Positions 24,305-33,033 of a stretch of DNA of 37,134 nt are shown here, piece after piece. Position numbers and translations under genes: made by a program. The first letter of the stretch is position 1. Each line of letters begins with the position of its first letter. The notes beneath the pieces were generated by a model that had not been told where the DNA came from, did not search any database, and saw only the letters and a list, made by a program, of their open reading frames with translations. Origin of the DNA: CAZGLR01 sp964526635 (GTDB taxonomy: Bacteria; Zixibacteria; MSB-5A5; GN15; JAAZOE01); contig CAZGLR010000018.1 in assembly GCA_964526635.1 (NCBI GenBank), positions 1-37,134 of the forward strand. Direction: 5' to 3'.

Positions 24305-25087
24305 TCACAAATATATAATGGCTGCAATCCCGACGACAAGGCAATAAACGCCGAAATAGTAAAATTTCCCCTTCGAGATAATTCTCAGGAGAAAATGAAT
24401 CGACGCAAGACCGAAGATGAATGCAATTATCGCTCCGACCAGATAGCGGCCGATCATGGTGGTGTCGAATATTCCATTGTAATTGGAGACAAGATCGAGA
24501 ACAAATGCGCCCCCAATAGCGGGTATCGCGAGCAGGAACGAAAATTCGGCGGCCACTGACGGCGACAGGCCCATAAACATCCCGGCCGTTATGGTCGAAC
24601 CGGAGCGGGATATCCCCGGCAAAATGGCCAATGCCTGGGCGCAGCCGATGCCAAATCCGCGCAGCCATGTCATGTTTTCGGTTTTATGTGGGGCCAGGCG
24701 GCTTGAAAAAAGGATTACTCCGGTTACGATCAGCATCGATGCCGCAAAAACCGGCGAAGAAAAAACTGATTCGATCGTATCTTTGAGAAGCAGTCCAACC
24801 GCAACTGCGGGAAGGGTCCCGATAATCAGCGCCGGCAGAAGCCGTTTTGTTTCCGGTGTCGCCATCGATGGTTTTACACACAAGACAGCTAAACTGACTA
24901 TTCGTCGGTGAAAATATACGACGACAGCGACCAAAGTACCCATATGAAGCCATATTTCGAGACTGACCCCCGGAATCTGAAGCCCCAGGGCATACTCACC
25001 CAACACCAGGTGACCGGATGATGATATGGGCAGAAACTCGGTAAGACCCTGAATTATACCCAGCAGGAGTGCATCTAAGTAGGTCAT
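24305..25087 (-). CDS. uppP: Undecaprenyl-diphosphatase UppP (BacA)
   Basis: The 260-residue inner-membrane protein has both signature regions of the family: GIIQGLTEFLPISSSGHL near the N terminus (Glu and Ser-rich loop of the active site) and ILPGISRSGSTI in the middle. About seven to eight hydrophobic segments are present. It dephosphorylates undecaprenyl pyrophosphate so that the carrier lipid can be reused for peptidoglycan and LPS sugars, matching the heptosyltransferase gene that follows after 3 bases. Length is normal (family about 255-290). Confidence 0.96.
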   Translation of the reverse strand: MTYLDALLLGIIQGLTEFLPISSSGHLVLGEYALGLQIPGVSLEIWLHMGTLVAVVVYFHRRIVSLAVLCVKPSMATPETKRLLPALIIGTLPAVAVGLLLKDTIESVFSSPVFAASMLIVTGVILFSSRLAPHKTENMTWLRGFGIGCAQALAILPGISRSGSTITAGMFMGLSPSVAAEFSFLLAIPAIGGAFVLDLVSNYNGIFDTTMIGRYLVGAIIAFIFGLASIHFLLRIISKGKFYYFGVYCLVVGIAAIIYL

Positions 25088-25133
25088 AGGGCAACAGCGG
25101 CGATGATAGTCACATCACAGCCGCAGTATAAAG

Positions 25134-25751
25134 TTAAAATCTCAAGAATTCCGCGCCAATTAAGAAGGCGGTATCATCGTCGAGTAAAACCTCGAAGTAA
25201 AACTCGGCCAGCGCCCGTACATCAAATTTCGCACCAAGACTGGCGGTCACGTCGATTTCGGTTTCGGAAGCACCATTGTCCGAGAGACTTTCAAATCGTA
25301 AGGCCAGACGGCCATATGGCGTAAAGGCGAAATCCTGACTGTTTGTTTCTATCGGAATTGAGCCTATCACAGAACCGAAGAGTCCGAAAATGCTTAGCCC
25401 GCCAATATCTGTGTATTGCAGGCCACCACCAAAGGCAAGGTCAAAGGGATTCTGGTACTGCTGTATATCCCAGAGTTGATACTTGAAATCACCGCCGAAG
25501 ATAATGCCGCCGTCGCCGATATCCGGATCAATATAACCAAGTCGCAGCCGGCCCTCCACGAGTTCGGCGAAACCATATCGGATCGATCCGACGACGGCTG
25601 TGGCGCCATCGGCCAGCACGACGTAGGCGCCGGAGTTCCCGGTGGCACGATCAAGGCAGTCAGCGGTATTCATTTGGCCCAGAAATTGCGCTGAAACGCC
25701 GGCCGCACAGAGCATCATGATCAGCAAAATGACAATCGCATGAGAACGCAC
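25134..25751 (-). CDS. Small predicted outer-membrane beta-barrel protein
   Basis: The 205-residue product has a signal peptide (MRSHAIVILLIMMLCAAGVSA, cleavage before QF). It then consists of short Gly/aromatic-rich alternating strands (VVGSIRYGFAELVEGRLRLG, LAFGGGLQYTDIGGLSIFG, FTPYGRLALRFESL) and ends in Phe (AEFLRF), a usual signal for outer-membrane insertion. Eight or so strands could fit. I cannot name the family. The start is GTG with AAAGGAG six bases upstream. It is first in an operon with uppP (46-base gap) and is driven from a recognisable promoter in the divergent region. Confidence 0.7.
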   Translation of the reverse strand: MRSHAIVILLIMMLCAAGVSAQFLGQMNTADCLDRATGNSGAYVVLADGATAVVGSIRYGFAELVEGRLRLGYIDPDIGDGGIIFGGDFKYQLWDIQQYQNPFDLAFGGGLQYTDIGGLSIFGLFGSVIGSIPIETNSQDFAFTPYGRLALRFESLSDNGASETEIDVTASLGAKFDVRALAEFYFEVLLDDDTAFLIGAEFLRF

Positions 25752-25785
25752 AAGAAGCTCCTTTCCTAACAGAATGTGGAACGGA

Positions 25786-25814
25786 TATATATACTACATA
25801 CATTCGGCCGTCAA
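25786..25814 (-). promoter_or_regulatory. sigma70-type promoter of the barrel-uppP operon
   Basis: The minus strand reads TTGACG (25809-25814), 17 nt, TATATA (25786-25791). The predicted leader is about 28 nt, with AAAGGAG near its end. The -35 lies within a TTCGGC-N14-GCCGAA inverted repeat (25803-25828). Confidence 0.6.
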
Positions 25815-25836
25815 CTAAAACAGCCGAAAAGCCAGA

Positions 25837-25850
25837 CAAGATTGATCTTG
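25837..25850. promoter_or_regulatory. Palindromic operator candidate at the symporter promoter
   Basis: CAAGAT-TG-ATCTTG is a perfect 6-bp inverted repeat whose last three bases are the first three of the symporter -35 hexamer. A protein bound here would touch RNA polymerase at that promoter and lies 23 bp from the divergent -35. Confidence 0.4.
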
Positions 25851-25876
25851 ACATAAAACATATACGAATCTACTAT
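25848..25876 (+). promoter_or_regulatory. sigma70-type promoter of the symporter operon
   Basis: TTGACA (25848-25853, perfect), 17 nt, TACTAT (25871-25876). The predicted start is near 25883, leaving a leader of about 93 nt that includes a small AGGGG-N5-CCCCT hairpin (25943-25957) before the ribosome site. Confidence 0.65.
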
Positions 25877-25975
25877 GTGATCATTCTATGAGTATCATGG
25901 TTGCCATAAATCGCATACAAGTATCCCGTAAATTAGTGCAAAAGGGGGATCTCCCCTGACAACGGTGAGGTAGGC

Positions 25976-27538
25976 ATGCAGCAAGGGCGTGAACACTGGG
26001 GCACCAAAATGGGCGTTATTCTGGCCGTGGCCGGCAGCGCTGTCGGCCTCGGAAATTTTCTTCGCTTTCCGGTGCAGGCGGCGCAAAACGGCGGCGGCGC
26101 TTTTATGATCCCATACCTCGTAGCATTGCTTCTGATCGGTATCCCCATGATGTGGGTGGAATGGACCGCGGGACGTTACGGAGGCGGTTTTGGCCATTCG
26201 TCAGCGCCGGGGATTTTTCAGGCTCTCTGGAAAAAGAATCCCGCCATGAAATACTTCGGCGTCATGGGCATACTTGGTCCACTTATCATATACATGTTCT
26301 ATGTGTACATTGAGTCATGGACCCTGGCATACAGCTTCTACGCTCTGACCGGTTCACTCCTGGAAGCCGGACGCGCCGGTGAACTCACCAATTTTCTCTC
26401 GGGCCTGCAGGGACTTGAAGACAATACCTATTTCAGCGGCATCGGAGCCGCCTTTACCTTCTTCATAATCACATTTGTCATCAACATTGGTATCACTTAT
26501 CGCGGTATCAGGGGCGGTATCGAGAAAGTCTGCAACATAGCCCTGCCGGTATTATTGATCTTCGGGGTGCTGCTGGCGATTCGCGTGCTGACCCTGTTTT
26601 CACCCGATCCGGCGCATCCGGAATGGAATTCATTCAACGGCCTCGGCTTCTTATGGAATCCGGATTTTTCGGCCCTGCGGTCGCCCTCGGTGTGGCTGGC
26701 TGCTGCCGGACAGGTTTTTTTCACCCTGTCGCTGGGGATGGGAGTTATCCTTACCTATTCCAGCTATTTGCGCGAAACCGATGATGTCCCCCTGTCCGGC
26801 CTCACTGCCGCCAGCACCAATACTTTTGCCGAAGTCGTCCTGGGTGGGTCAATCATCATCCCGGCGGCCTTTATCTTTTTCGGTCCGGCCGATGTCGTGG
26901 CTATCGCCAATTCGGGTTCGTTCAACCTCGGGTTCGTGACCATGCCGGCCATATTTACCCAGATTCCACTTGGGCAGCTGTTCTGCTTCTTGTGGTTTTT
27001 CATGCTGTTTCTTGCCGGGGTGACGTCATCGATTTCGCTGGCTCAGCCCTTGATCGGATTTCTTGAAGACGAATTTAATTTGACTCGCCAAAAGGCGGTC
27101 ATTATCTTCGGCGCCGTTACATTCATTCTCTGCCAGCCGGCGGTGTGGTTTCTGGCCAATGGTGTTGTCGATGATCTCGACTTCTGGGGTGCCAACTTCT
27201 TTATCGTGCTGGGCGCCACGGTTGAAATCGTCATTGTCGCCTGGGTGTTCGGCGTGAACCGTCTCTGGTCTGAGATGCACATCGGCTCGCAATTGCGCGT
27301 GGCCGGATTTTTCAAGTTTGTTATCAAATATATCACGCCGACCTTCCTCATCGGAATTCTCGCATTCTGGTTTGTCGAAGACTGGTGGCCGTTGATCCTC
27401 ATGGAGGGTGTGCCATCGGAAAACATACCCTATGTTCTGGGTACCCGCATCGGCATTCTATGTTTGATGCTGGCCCTGATTGTGCTGGTCAGGATTGCGT
27501 GGAAAAAACGCCGTCGTGAAACCGGAGAAGAGGTGTAG
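25976..27538 (+). CDS. Sodium-dependent NSS (SLC6-type) symporter, probably amino acid importer
   Basis: The 520-residue inner-membrane protein has the first-helix signature of the neurotransmitter:sodium symporter family, AVAGSAVGLGNFLRFP, with the unwound Gly-rich Na+/substrate site, followed by NGGGAFMIPY and about twelve hydrophobic helices in total. Family members couple sodium entry to amino acid uptake. A 36-codon MetS-like gene follows after three bases, so by comparison with the MetPS system of Corynebacterium, methionine or alanine are the most likely substrates; this is inference. The start has GAGGT six bases upstream. It and its small partner are the only complete plus-strand genes in the window. 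Confidence 0.93.
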   Translation: MQQGREHWGTKMGVILAVAGSAVGLGNFLRFPVQAAQNGGGAFMIPYLVALLLIGIPMMWVEWTAGRYGGGFGHSSAPGIFQALWKKNPAMKYFGVMGILGPLIIYMFYVYIESWTLAYSFYALTGSLLEAGRAGELTNFLSGLQGLEDNTYFSGIGAAFTFFIITFVINIGITYRGIRGGIEKVCNIALPVLLIFGVLLAIRVLTLFSPDPAHPEWNSFNGLGFLWNPDFSALRSPSVWLAAAGQVFFTLSLGMGVILTYSSYLRETDDVPLSGLTAASTNTFAEVVLGGSIIIPAAFIFFGPADVVAIANSGSFNLGFVTMPAIFTQIPLGQLFCFLWFFMLFLAGVTSSISLAQPLIGFLEDEFNLTRQKAVIIFGAVTFILCQPAVWFLANGVVDDLDFWGANFFIVLGATVEIVIVAWVFGVNRLWSEMHIGSQLRVAGFFKFVIKYITPTFLIGILAFWFVEDWWPLILMEGVPSENIPYVLGTRIGILCLMLALIVLVRIAWKKRRRETGEEV

Positions 27539-27541
27539 CTT

Positions 27542-27652
27542 ATGACTCTCGGCGGATGGATAATGCTGATTGTAATGTGGGGCGGAGTGTTTTCACTCGG
27601 AATTTTCTGCTTCAATCAGATATTAAAAAGCAATAACGATACGGAACTATGA
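27542..27652 (+). CDS. MetS-like small subunit of the NSS symporter (36 aa)
   Basis: The gene encodes 36 residues: MTLGGWIMLIVMWGGVFSLG followed by IFCFNQILKSNNDTEL. It is one transmembrane helix with a short polar tail, matching the tiny subunits found beside NSS transporters (MetS family), where the small protein is needed for transport. AGAGGTG lies eight bases before the ATG, and only three bases separate it from the symporter stop, so the two are translated together. The stop converges on the sbcD-like stop with one base between. The size is below usual gene-calling limits, so it is easily missed. Confidence 0.88.
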   Translation: MTLGGWIMLIVMWGGVFSLGIFCFNQILKSNNDTEL

Positions 27653-27653
27653 T

Positions 27654-28778
27654 TTAATCGGAGCCATCGTCGGCTTCGGCCCTGGTCAAATAATCGGAGG
27701 CCAGGGATTTCAGTCGCTCTTTATCGAGATTCTCGACAGCCCGTCCGGCGACAAAGGCTGTGAAGGTATCAGTCAGACGTCCAAGATTAATATCGGTCAG
27801 TTGATGATCCTCTTCCCGCTCTTCCTTTTCGAATTTTATATCAAGTGAAAACGATTCATTGCGCAGTTGAGCGATTTTATCGAAGGGCAAAGCGCGATAC
27901 GTCTCCTCGGGGATATCGGTAATCTTCAATCGCAATATAGAATCTTCGGGTTGATGAGATTTGACCTTGGATTCAAGTTCGGCGATGATCTCATCGGCAC
28001 TGCGGCCTTTGGCCGTGACCGGCGCGATATCATACATCCGGCGTGTAGTTATTTCATGAAATACCGGTTTTCTCTGCCGGGCAACCAGGTCCAGTTCAAT
28101 GAATCCTTTCTTATGGCCGGCTTCCGATTGCGAGAGCCGTTCGGTGGAACCGGAATAGTACACTATCGTTTTCGGATTCCCCTGATCGACCTCGATAAAA
28201 TTATGATAATGGCCCAGGGCCACGTAATCAAAGCCCTTGGCGAAATGGGCCGACGGTATCTCCTGCTCGGAGATGTCGGCCATTTCGAATTCCCTTATCC
28301 CACCGGCGACGCCATGGAGCACAAGAATGTTATACTTTGCTTCCGGATCAGGGACAGCCTTATCGAGCTCTTCCTTCAAGATTTCATTGGTCAAACAATG
28401 CGGGACACAGGCGACAGCGCAATCACCGATTCGAATCCTCTCAAAACGCGATCGATATATGACATGGATGTTTTCATATTCGCGAAAAATTGATAAGACC
28501 GCGCCGATCTGGCGCTGCTTGGGGGCATCATGATTGCCGGAGATAATGACTGTCGGAATCTTGGCCTCCCGCCCCAGCTTAAGCAGGTACTGCGACGCCC
28601 AGGCAATGACACGATTGGTAGGCCGAACAGCATCGAATAAATCTCCGGCATTTATGACCAGGTCCGGTTTCAAGTCGATTATTTTATCGACAGCCTCGCT
28701 GAATGAATCGAGAATATCCTGTTCGCGCTGTCCGGCCCCGGCGCCAAGGTGGTTATCTGAAAAATGAATAATTCGCAT
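27654..28778 (-). CDS. Mre11/SbcD-type DNA exonuclease (metallophosphoesterase)
   Basis: The 374-residue protein has the five calcineurin-like phosphoesterase motifs in order: FSDNHLG (D8, H10), NAGDLFDA, ISGNHDAP, LHGVAGG and LGHYHNF. These bind two manganese ions in SbcD/Mre11 nucleases. The C-terminal part (about 250-374) is less conserved and ends in a charged helical region. It is the last gene of the nurA-herA-sbcD operon; its ATG overlaps the herA stop as TGATG. The usual ATPase partner SbcC/Rad50 is not encoded in this operon, so it may work with HerA or with a Rad50 from elsewhere. The 3' end abuts the convergent metS-like gene with no terminator visible. Confidence 0.9.
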   Translation of the reverse strand: MRIIHFSDNHLGAGAGQREQDILDSFSEAVDKIIDLKPDLVINAGDLFDAVRPTNRVIAWASQYLLKLGREAKIPTVIISGNHDAPKQRQIGAVLSIFREYENIHVIYRSRFERIRIGDCAVACVPHCLTNEILKEELDKAVPDPEAKYNILVLHGVAGGIREFEMADISEQEIPSAHFAKGFDYVALGHYHNFIEVDQGNPKTIVYYSGSTERLSQSEAGHKKGFIELDLVARQRKPVFHEITTRRMYDIAPVTAKGRSADEIIAELESKVKSHQPEDSILRLKITDIPEETYRALPFDKIAQLRNESFSLDIKFEKEEREEDHQLTDINLGRLTDTFTAFVAGRAVENLDKERLKSLASDYLTRAEADDGSD

Positions 28779-30352
28779 CAGTCGAAAAATCCCTCGGTCG
28801 GACGGCTCGCCGGCCTCCTGACGATGTGAGTCACGCCCCCTTCAAGATACTGCTCATACAGGTAAATCTTGAGTGGCAGCGCAAACGGCACCGTCGGTGA
28901 CGTCAGAAGCGCCTCTCCGGCCGCCAGTGTTTGAATCTCGGTACCAAGTGCCGAGATATCCTGCTTGGCCGAGGAGCGCACAATCGCGCGATCCCGTTCA
29001 TCGGCCAGTCCCAGGATAAAGATCGAGTTTAGCTGCGAAAGGAGCTCTTCCGAGAGCAGCTTGGGCTGCTGTGTGACGACACCCATACCCACTTTGAACT
29101 TACGGCCCTCACGAACGACCTGATGAAAGATATTGGAATCGCCACCGGATGATCCCAGCACCCGCTGGGCCTCTTCGAGTAAAATCAGGCATGGTGCAAG
29201 CGTGGCGAAATTATCGCCATCCTGATAGGCATAGCGATAAGAATTCAGAACCGCCCGGGTCAGGACGGTCGTAACGAGTGTTTCTTCGGCCTGGGAAAGA
29301 TTGGCGGTGTCGATCAATACCGTGTAGCCGTCCTGGAGTTTCCTGACAATCCCCATGGCGTTGGATATGTCTTTATCGAAATTGACGGTCCTGAATTCAC
29401 CCAGGCGCTGTGCCCGGCGCTTGATGACACTTAGCGTCGTGTCGAAAAAATTCAATCCCTTTTCTTTCAATTCCTCGCTTAAATCCGCCATATCACTCTT
29501 GTACAGCTTGAACAGCCAGCGATCGCCATAGACATAGCGAAGAGCATGCAGCGCCTCGTACTGCGGCGGGGAAAAACTGAATATCTGGGTGATATCCTCG
29601 ACATCGATTTCCCTGGCGGATATAGTCAGGCTGGAATACTCACTGGAGTCGCGCAGCTTCCGCAGCGAATACGTCTTGAGTCGTTCGGCAGCATGAGGGT
29701 GATGCATCAGCCCCCGGCGCATCCCGCCGGTGCCGCCATCGAAGTACTCGCCGTGGGGATCGAATATCAAAAGGCCATAGGCGCGTGATTCCATAATGCG
29801 ACCGGCAAGAACTTTCATTAAATTCGATTTACCCATCCCGGTCGTGGCGAATATTCCGAGATGATATGCCAGGGCGGAACCGTCGATACCCAGTTGTATA
29901 TCGAGAATTTCTTCGCCGCAGCGCAGATACCCCACCGGCAAATCGCCCGTAAAGGTTTTGAGAAAGGACATCGTCTGCGCATCCGGAAGCGATACCGGTG
30001 CAAAATGGCTCGGCAGCGAACGGGGCCGGTGAAAACGGCCATCGGTAACGTAACCAAGCGGTGAACACCTGGCGATCTTGTACAGGCGCCGATCGGGATC
30101 ATGAACACGATAGGTACTGTCGCTCAGGTCCTGTTCGAGCATGCGGCCGGCGGCTTTTTCGGCCCAGTTGGCCTCGCCGCTCTCGTGACCATAGGTAACA
30201 TCGGTCACCCGCAAAAGAAATTTGCGGCCTGAGGATTCATCGTGTGCGATCAAAATCCCGCCCAGTGAAAGTCCGGTATCGCGAAATGCCCGGAAATAGA
30301 GTTCGGAAACCGACCGTCCGACCAGCCGCCCGATGTATCCGGCATCATTCAA
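28778..30352 (-). CDS. herA: HerA-type hexameric DNA translocase/helicase ATPase
   Basis: The 524-residue protein has an N-terminal HAS-barrel-like domain (about 1-110), a RecA/FtsK-type ATPase core with Walker A ATTGMGKSN (169-177), the HerA landmark FDPHGEY (197-203), a helical insertion (about 260-320), Walker B CLILLEEAQ (388-396), and a VVTQQPKLLS-type sensor segment. HerA forms hexamers that pump DNA for the NurA nuclease during end resection in archaea. The start is TTG, with GGAGGTGG a few bases upstream, and it overlaps the nurA stop. The stop overlaps the sbcD-like start by one base. Length is in the normal range (about 500-550). Confidence 0.92.
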   Translation of the reverse strand: MNDAGYIGRLVGRSVSELYFRAFRDTGLSLGGILIAHDESSGRKFLLRVTDVTYGHESGEANWAEKAAGRMLEQDLSDSTYRVHDPDRRLYKIARCSPLGYVTDGRFHRPRSLPSHFAPVSLPDAQTMSFLKTFTGDLPVGYLRCGEEILDIQLGIDGSALAYHLGIFATTGMGKSNLMKVLAGRIMESRAYGLLIFDPHGEYFDGGTGGMRRGLMHHPHAAERLKTYSLRKLRDSSEYSSLTISAREIDVEDITQIFSFSPPQYEALHALRYVYGDRWLFKLYKSDMADLSEELKEKGLNFFDTTLSVIKRRAQRLGEFRTVNFDKDISNAMGIVRKLQDGYTVLIDTANLSQAEETLVTTVLTRAVLNSYRYAYQDGDNFATLAPCLILLEEAQRVLGSSGGDSNIFHQVVREGRKFKVGMGVVTQQPKLLSEELLSQLNSIFILGLADERDRAIVRSSAKQDISALGTEIQTLAAGEALLTSPTVPFALPLKIYLYEQYLEGGVTHIVRRPASRPTEGFFD

Positions 30353-31413
30353 TATTCCACCTCCAGCAGCAGCTTCTGATCGGCATTAAGCGAATCATGA
30401 ATATCCCGAAAAATATACGAAAGATCATGCTCCGGTATCCCCTGCCGCTTGGCGGCCTGGGCTATTTCAGTGTACATCGCTATCTTCAGGCCGGGATCGA
30501 TACGGGCCAGTCGATGCGCCGCCACCAGGGGATAAGGATACCCGGCAAATTCAACGTCATCGCATACCTGTTGCAGGGCCGCGCCCCAGCGTTCGATAGG
30601 GAGAGTATCGAAACGATTAATATGAACTAAAAACGCACGATCTGTACCGGGATGAAACCTGCCCAGATAAATGTGGCCCATCCATCTTGAATCGGATCGT
30701 GTTTCGGCGCTGACTTTGCGCAGGCGCGGCTTGCCGGGATACCGCGAAAAGGAATCGATCAGTTCGTACGGCAGTTTATCGGAAAAAAATACTGAAGATT
30801 GTTTGGTGACCGAGGCAATATGAAGATTTCTCGCCGCAGCCTTTTGAAGGATATCCCGCTGATACCGCGCATGGAACAATGGATTCGCCCGCAGGGTGCC
30901 ATCCATAAGTATCAGAGAATCGGATGGCGCAACGGCAAGAATCTCTTCCAGACAGCGCCATTCGGCGAGCCACCTGAGTTCGTCCACCGCCCGACCGGGT
31001 GTTTGACCGGCATCGATGCCGCCGGGATAGGCAGCCGCGTATTCTGATAGCATCTCCATCGACTCTGTCATCGGCAGGCAATCAATCTGCGGTTGCCGGC
31101 AGAATTCTTCTATTCGAGTGACGCCATCGAAGGCCACCCAACCGGCCCGCCAGCAGACGATCTCGAAAGAACCGATACGACCCAGAAGCGATGACCCGCC
31201 ATCGATTGCATACGTACGCGCAGGCTGCCATTCACCACTGAATGCAATATCGGGCTGAGTCTCAATATTATTTGCCAGTGGCATTGGATCAGTGTTGGCC
31301 TCGCTGGTCCTGGCCGGCGGGATTCCCTGGACAAGCAGTCCCCTGATCTTGTCGGCTACGGCCGTAGCGGTCTCTGATGCGATTGTATTGGCATCGATGA
31401 TATCATGGCGCAT
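30349..31413 (-). CDS. nurA: NurA-type 5'-3' nuclease
   Basis: The 354-residue protein fits the NurA fold, an RNase H-like manganese nuclease that works with HerA. Visible landmarks are YAIDGGSS (D71), LILMDGTLR (D171), SVTKQSSVF (K204) and YPYPLVAAHR (292-301), matching the acidic, lysine, tyrosine and histidine active-site positions of the family. It is translationally coupled to herA, whose start lies inside the nurA stop. The ATG has no Shine-Dalgarno sequence; a -10 element lies five bases before it, which suggests a leaderless transcript. The gene order nurA-herA-mre11 resembles the archaeal resection cluster without rad50. Confidence 0.85.
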   Translation of the reverse strand: MRHDIIDANTIASETATAVADKIRGLLVQGIPPARTSEANTDPMPLANNIETQPDIAFSGEWQPARTYAIDGGSSLLGRIGSFEIVCWRAGWVAFDGVTRIEEFCRQPQIDCLPMTESMEMLSEYAAAYPGGIDAGQTPGRAVDELRWLAEWRCLEEILAVAPSDSLILMDGTLRANPLFHARYQRDILQKAAARNLHIASVTKQSSVFFSDKLPYELIDSFSRYPGKPRLRKVSAETRSDSRWMGHIYLGRFHPGTDRAFLVHINRFDTLPIERWGAALQQVCDDVEFAGYPYPLVAAHRLARIDPGLKIAMYTEIAQAAKRQGIPEHDLSYIFRDIHDSLNADQKLLLEVEY

Positions 31414-31418
31414 GCAAA

Positions 31419-31447
31419 AATATAGAGGTGGTATCGTGCTGCCGCAA
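31419..31447 (-). promoter_or_regulatory. Promoter of nurA-herA-sbcD, probably giving a leaderless mRNA
   Basis: The minus strand shows TTGCGG (31442-31447), 17 nt, TATATT (31419-31424), then five bases to the nurA ATG. The -35 is weak (3 of 6), the -10 good (5 of 6). The spacing from -10 to ATG is identical to that at the dnaJ-like gene. Confidence 0.4.
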
Positions 31448-31490
31448 GGTATTAAATATCGCTGCCCGAATTTATGCTGCCGATCGGCTA

Positions 31491-32927
<1,437 letters not shown>

Positions 32928-32947
32928 TCAGGCCTTCCCCATAAGGT

Positions 32948-32968
32948 ATTATGGTATAGTACCATAAT
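32948..32968. promoter_or_regulatory. Palindrome upstream of the orphan NtrC-type regulator
   Basis: ATTATGGTA-TAG-TACCATAAT has perfect 9-bp arms and a 3-nt centre. Its middle overlaps a -10-like TACTAT on the minus strand about 30 bases before the start codon, the position expected for an autorepressor operator. No T run follows, so a terminator is unlikely. Confidence 0.5.
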
Positions 32969-33033
32969 CGGAATATCGGCGATTTATTTTAGCTTTTGGG
33001 GGGGCGAAAAACGTGGAAAGTACGCAGTTTTAG

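Noticed and set aside
32969..33033. Terminator after prsR
   Set aside because: A G-run and two copies of TTTTAGCT are present, but the copies are direct repeats, so no hairpin forms.
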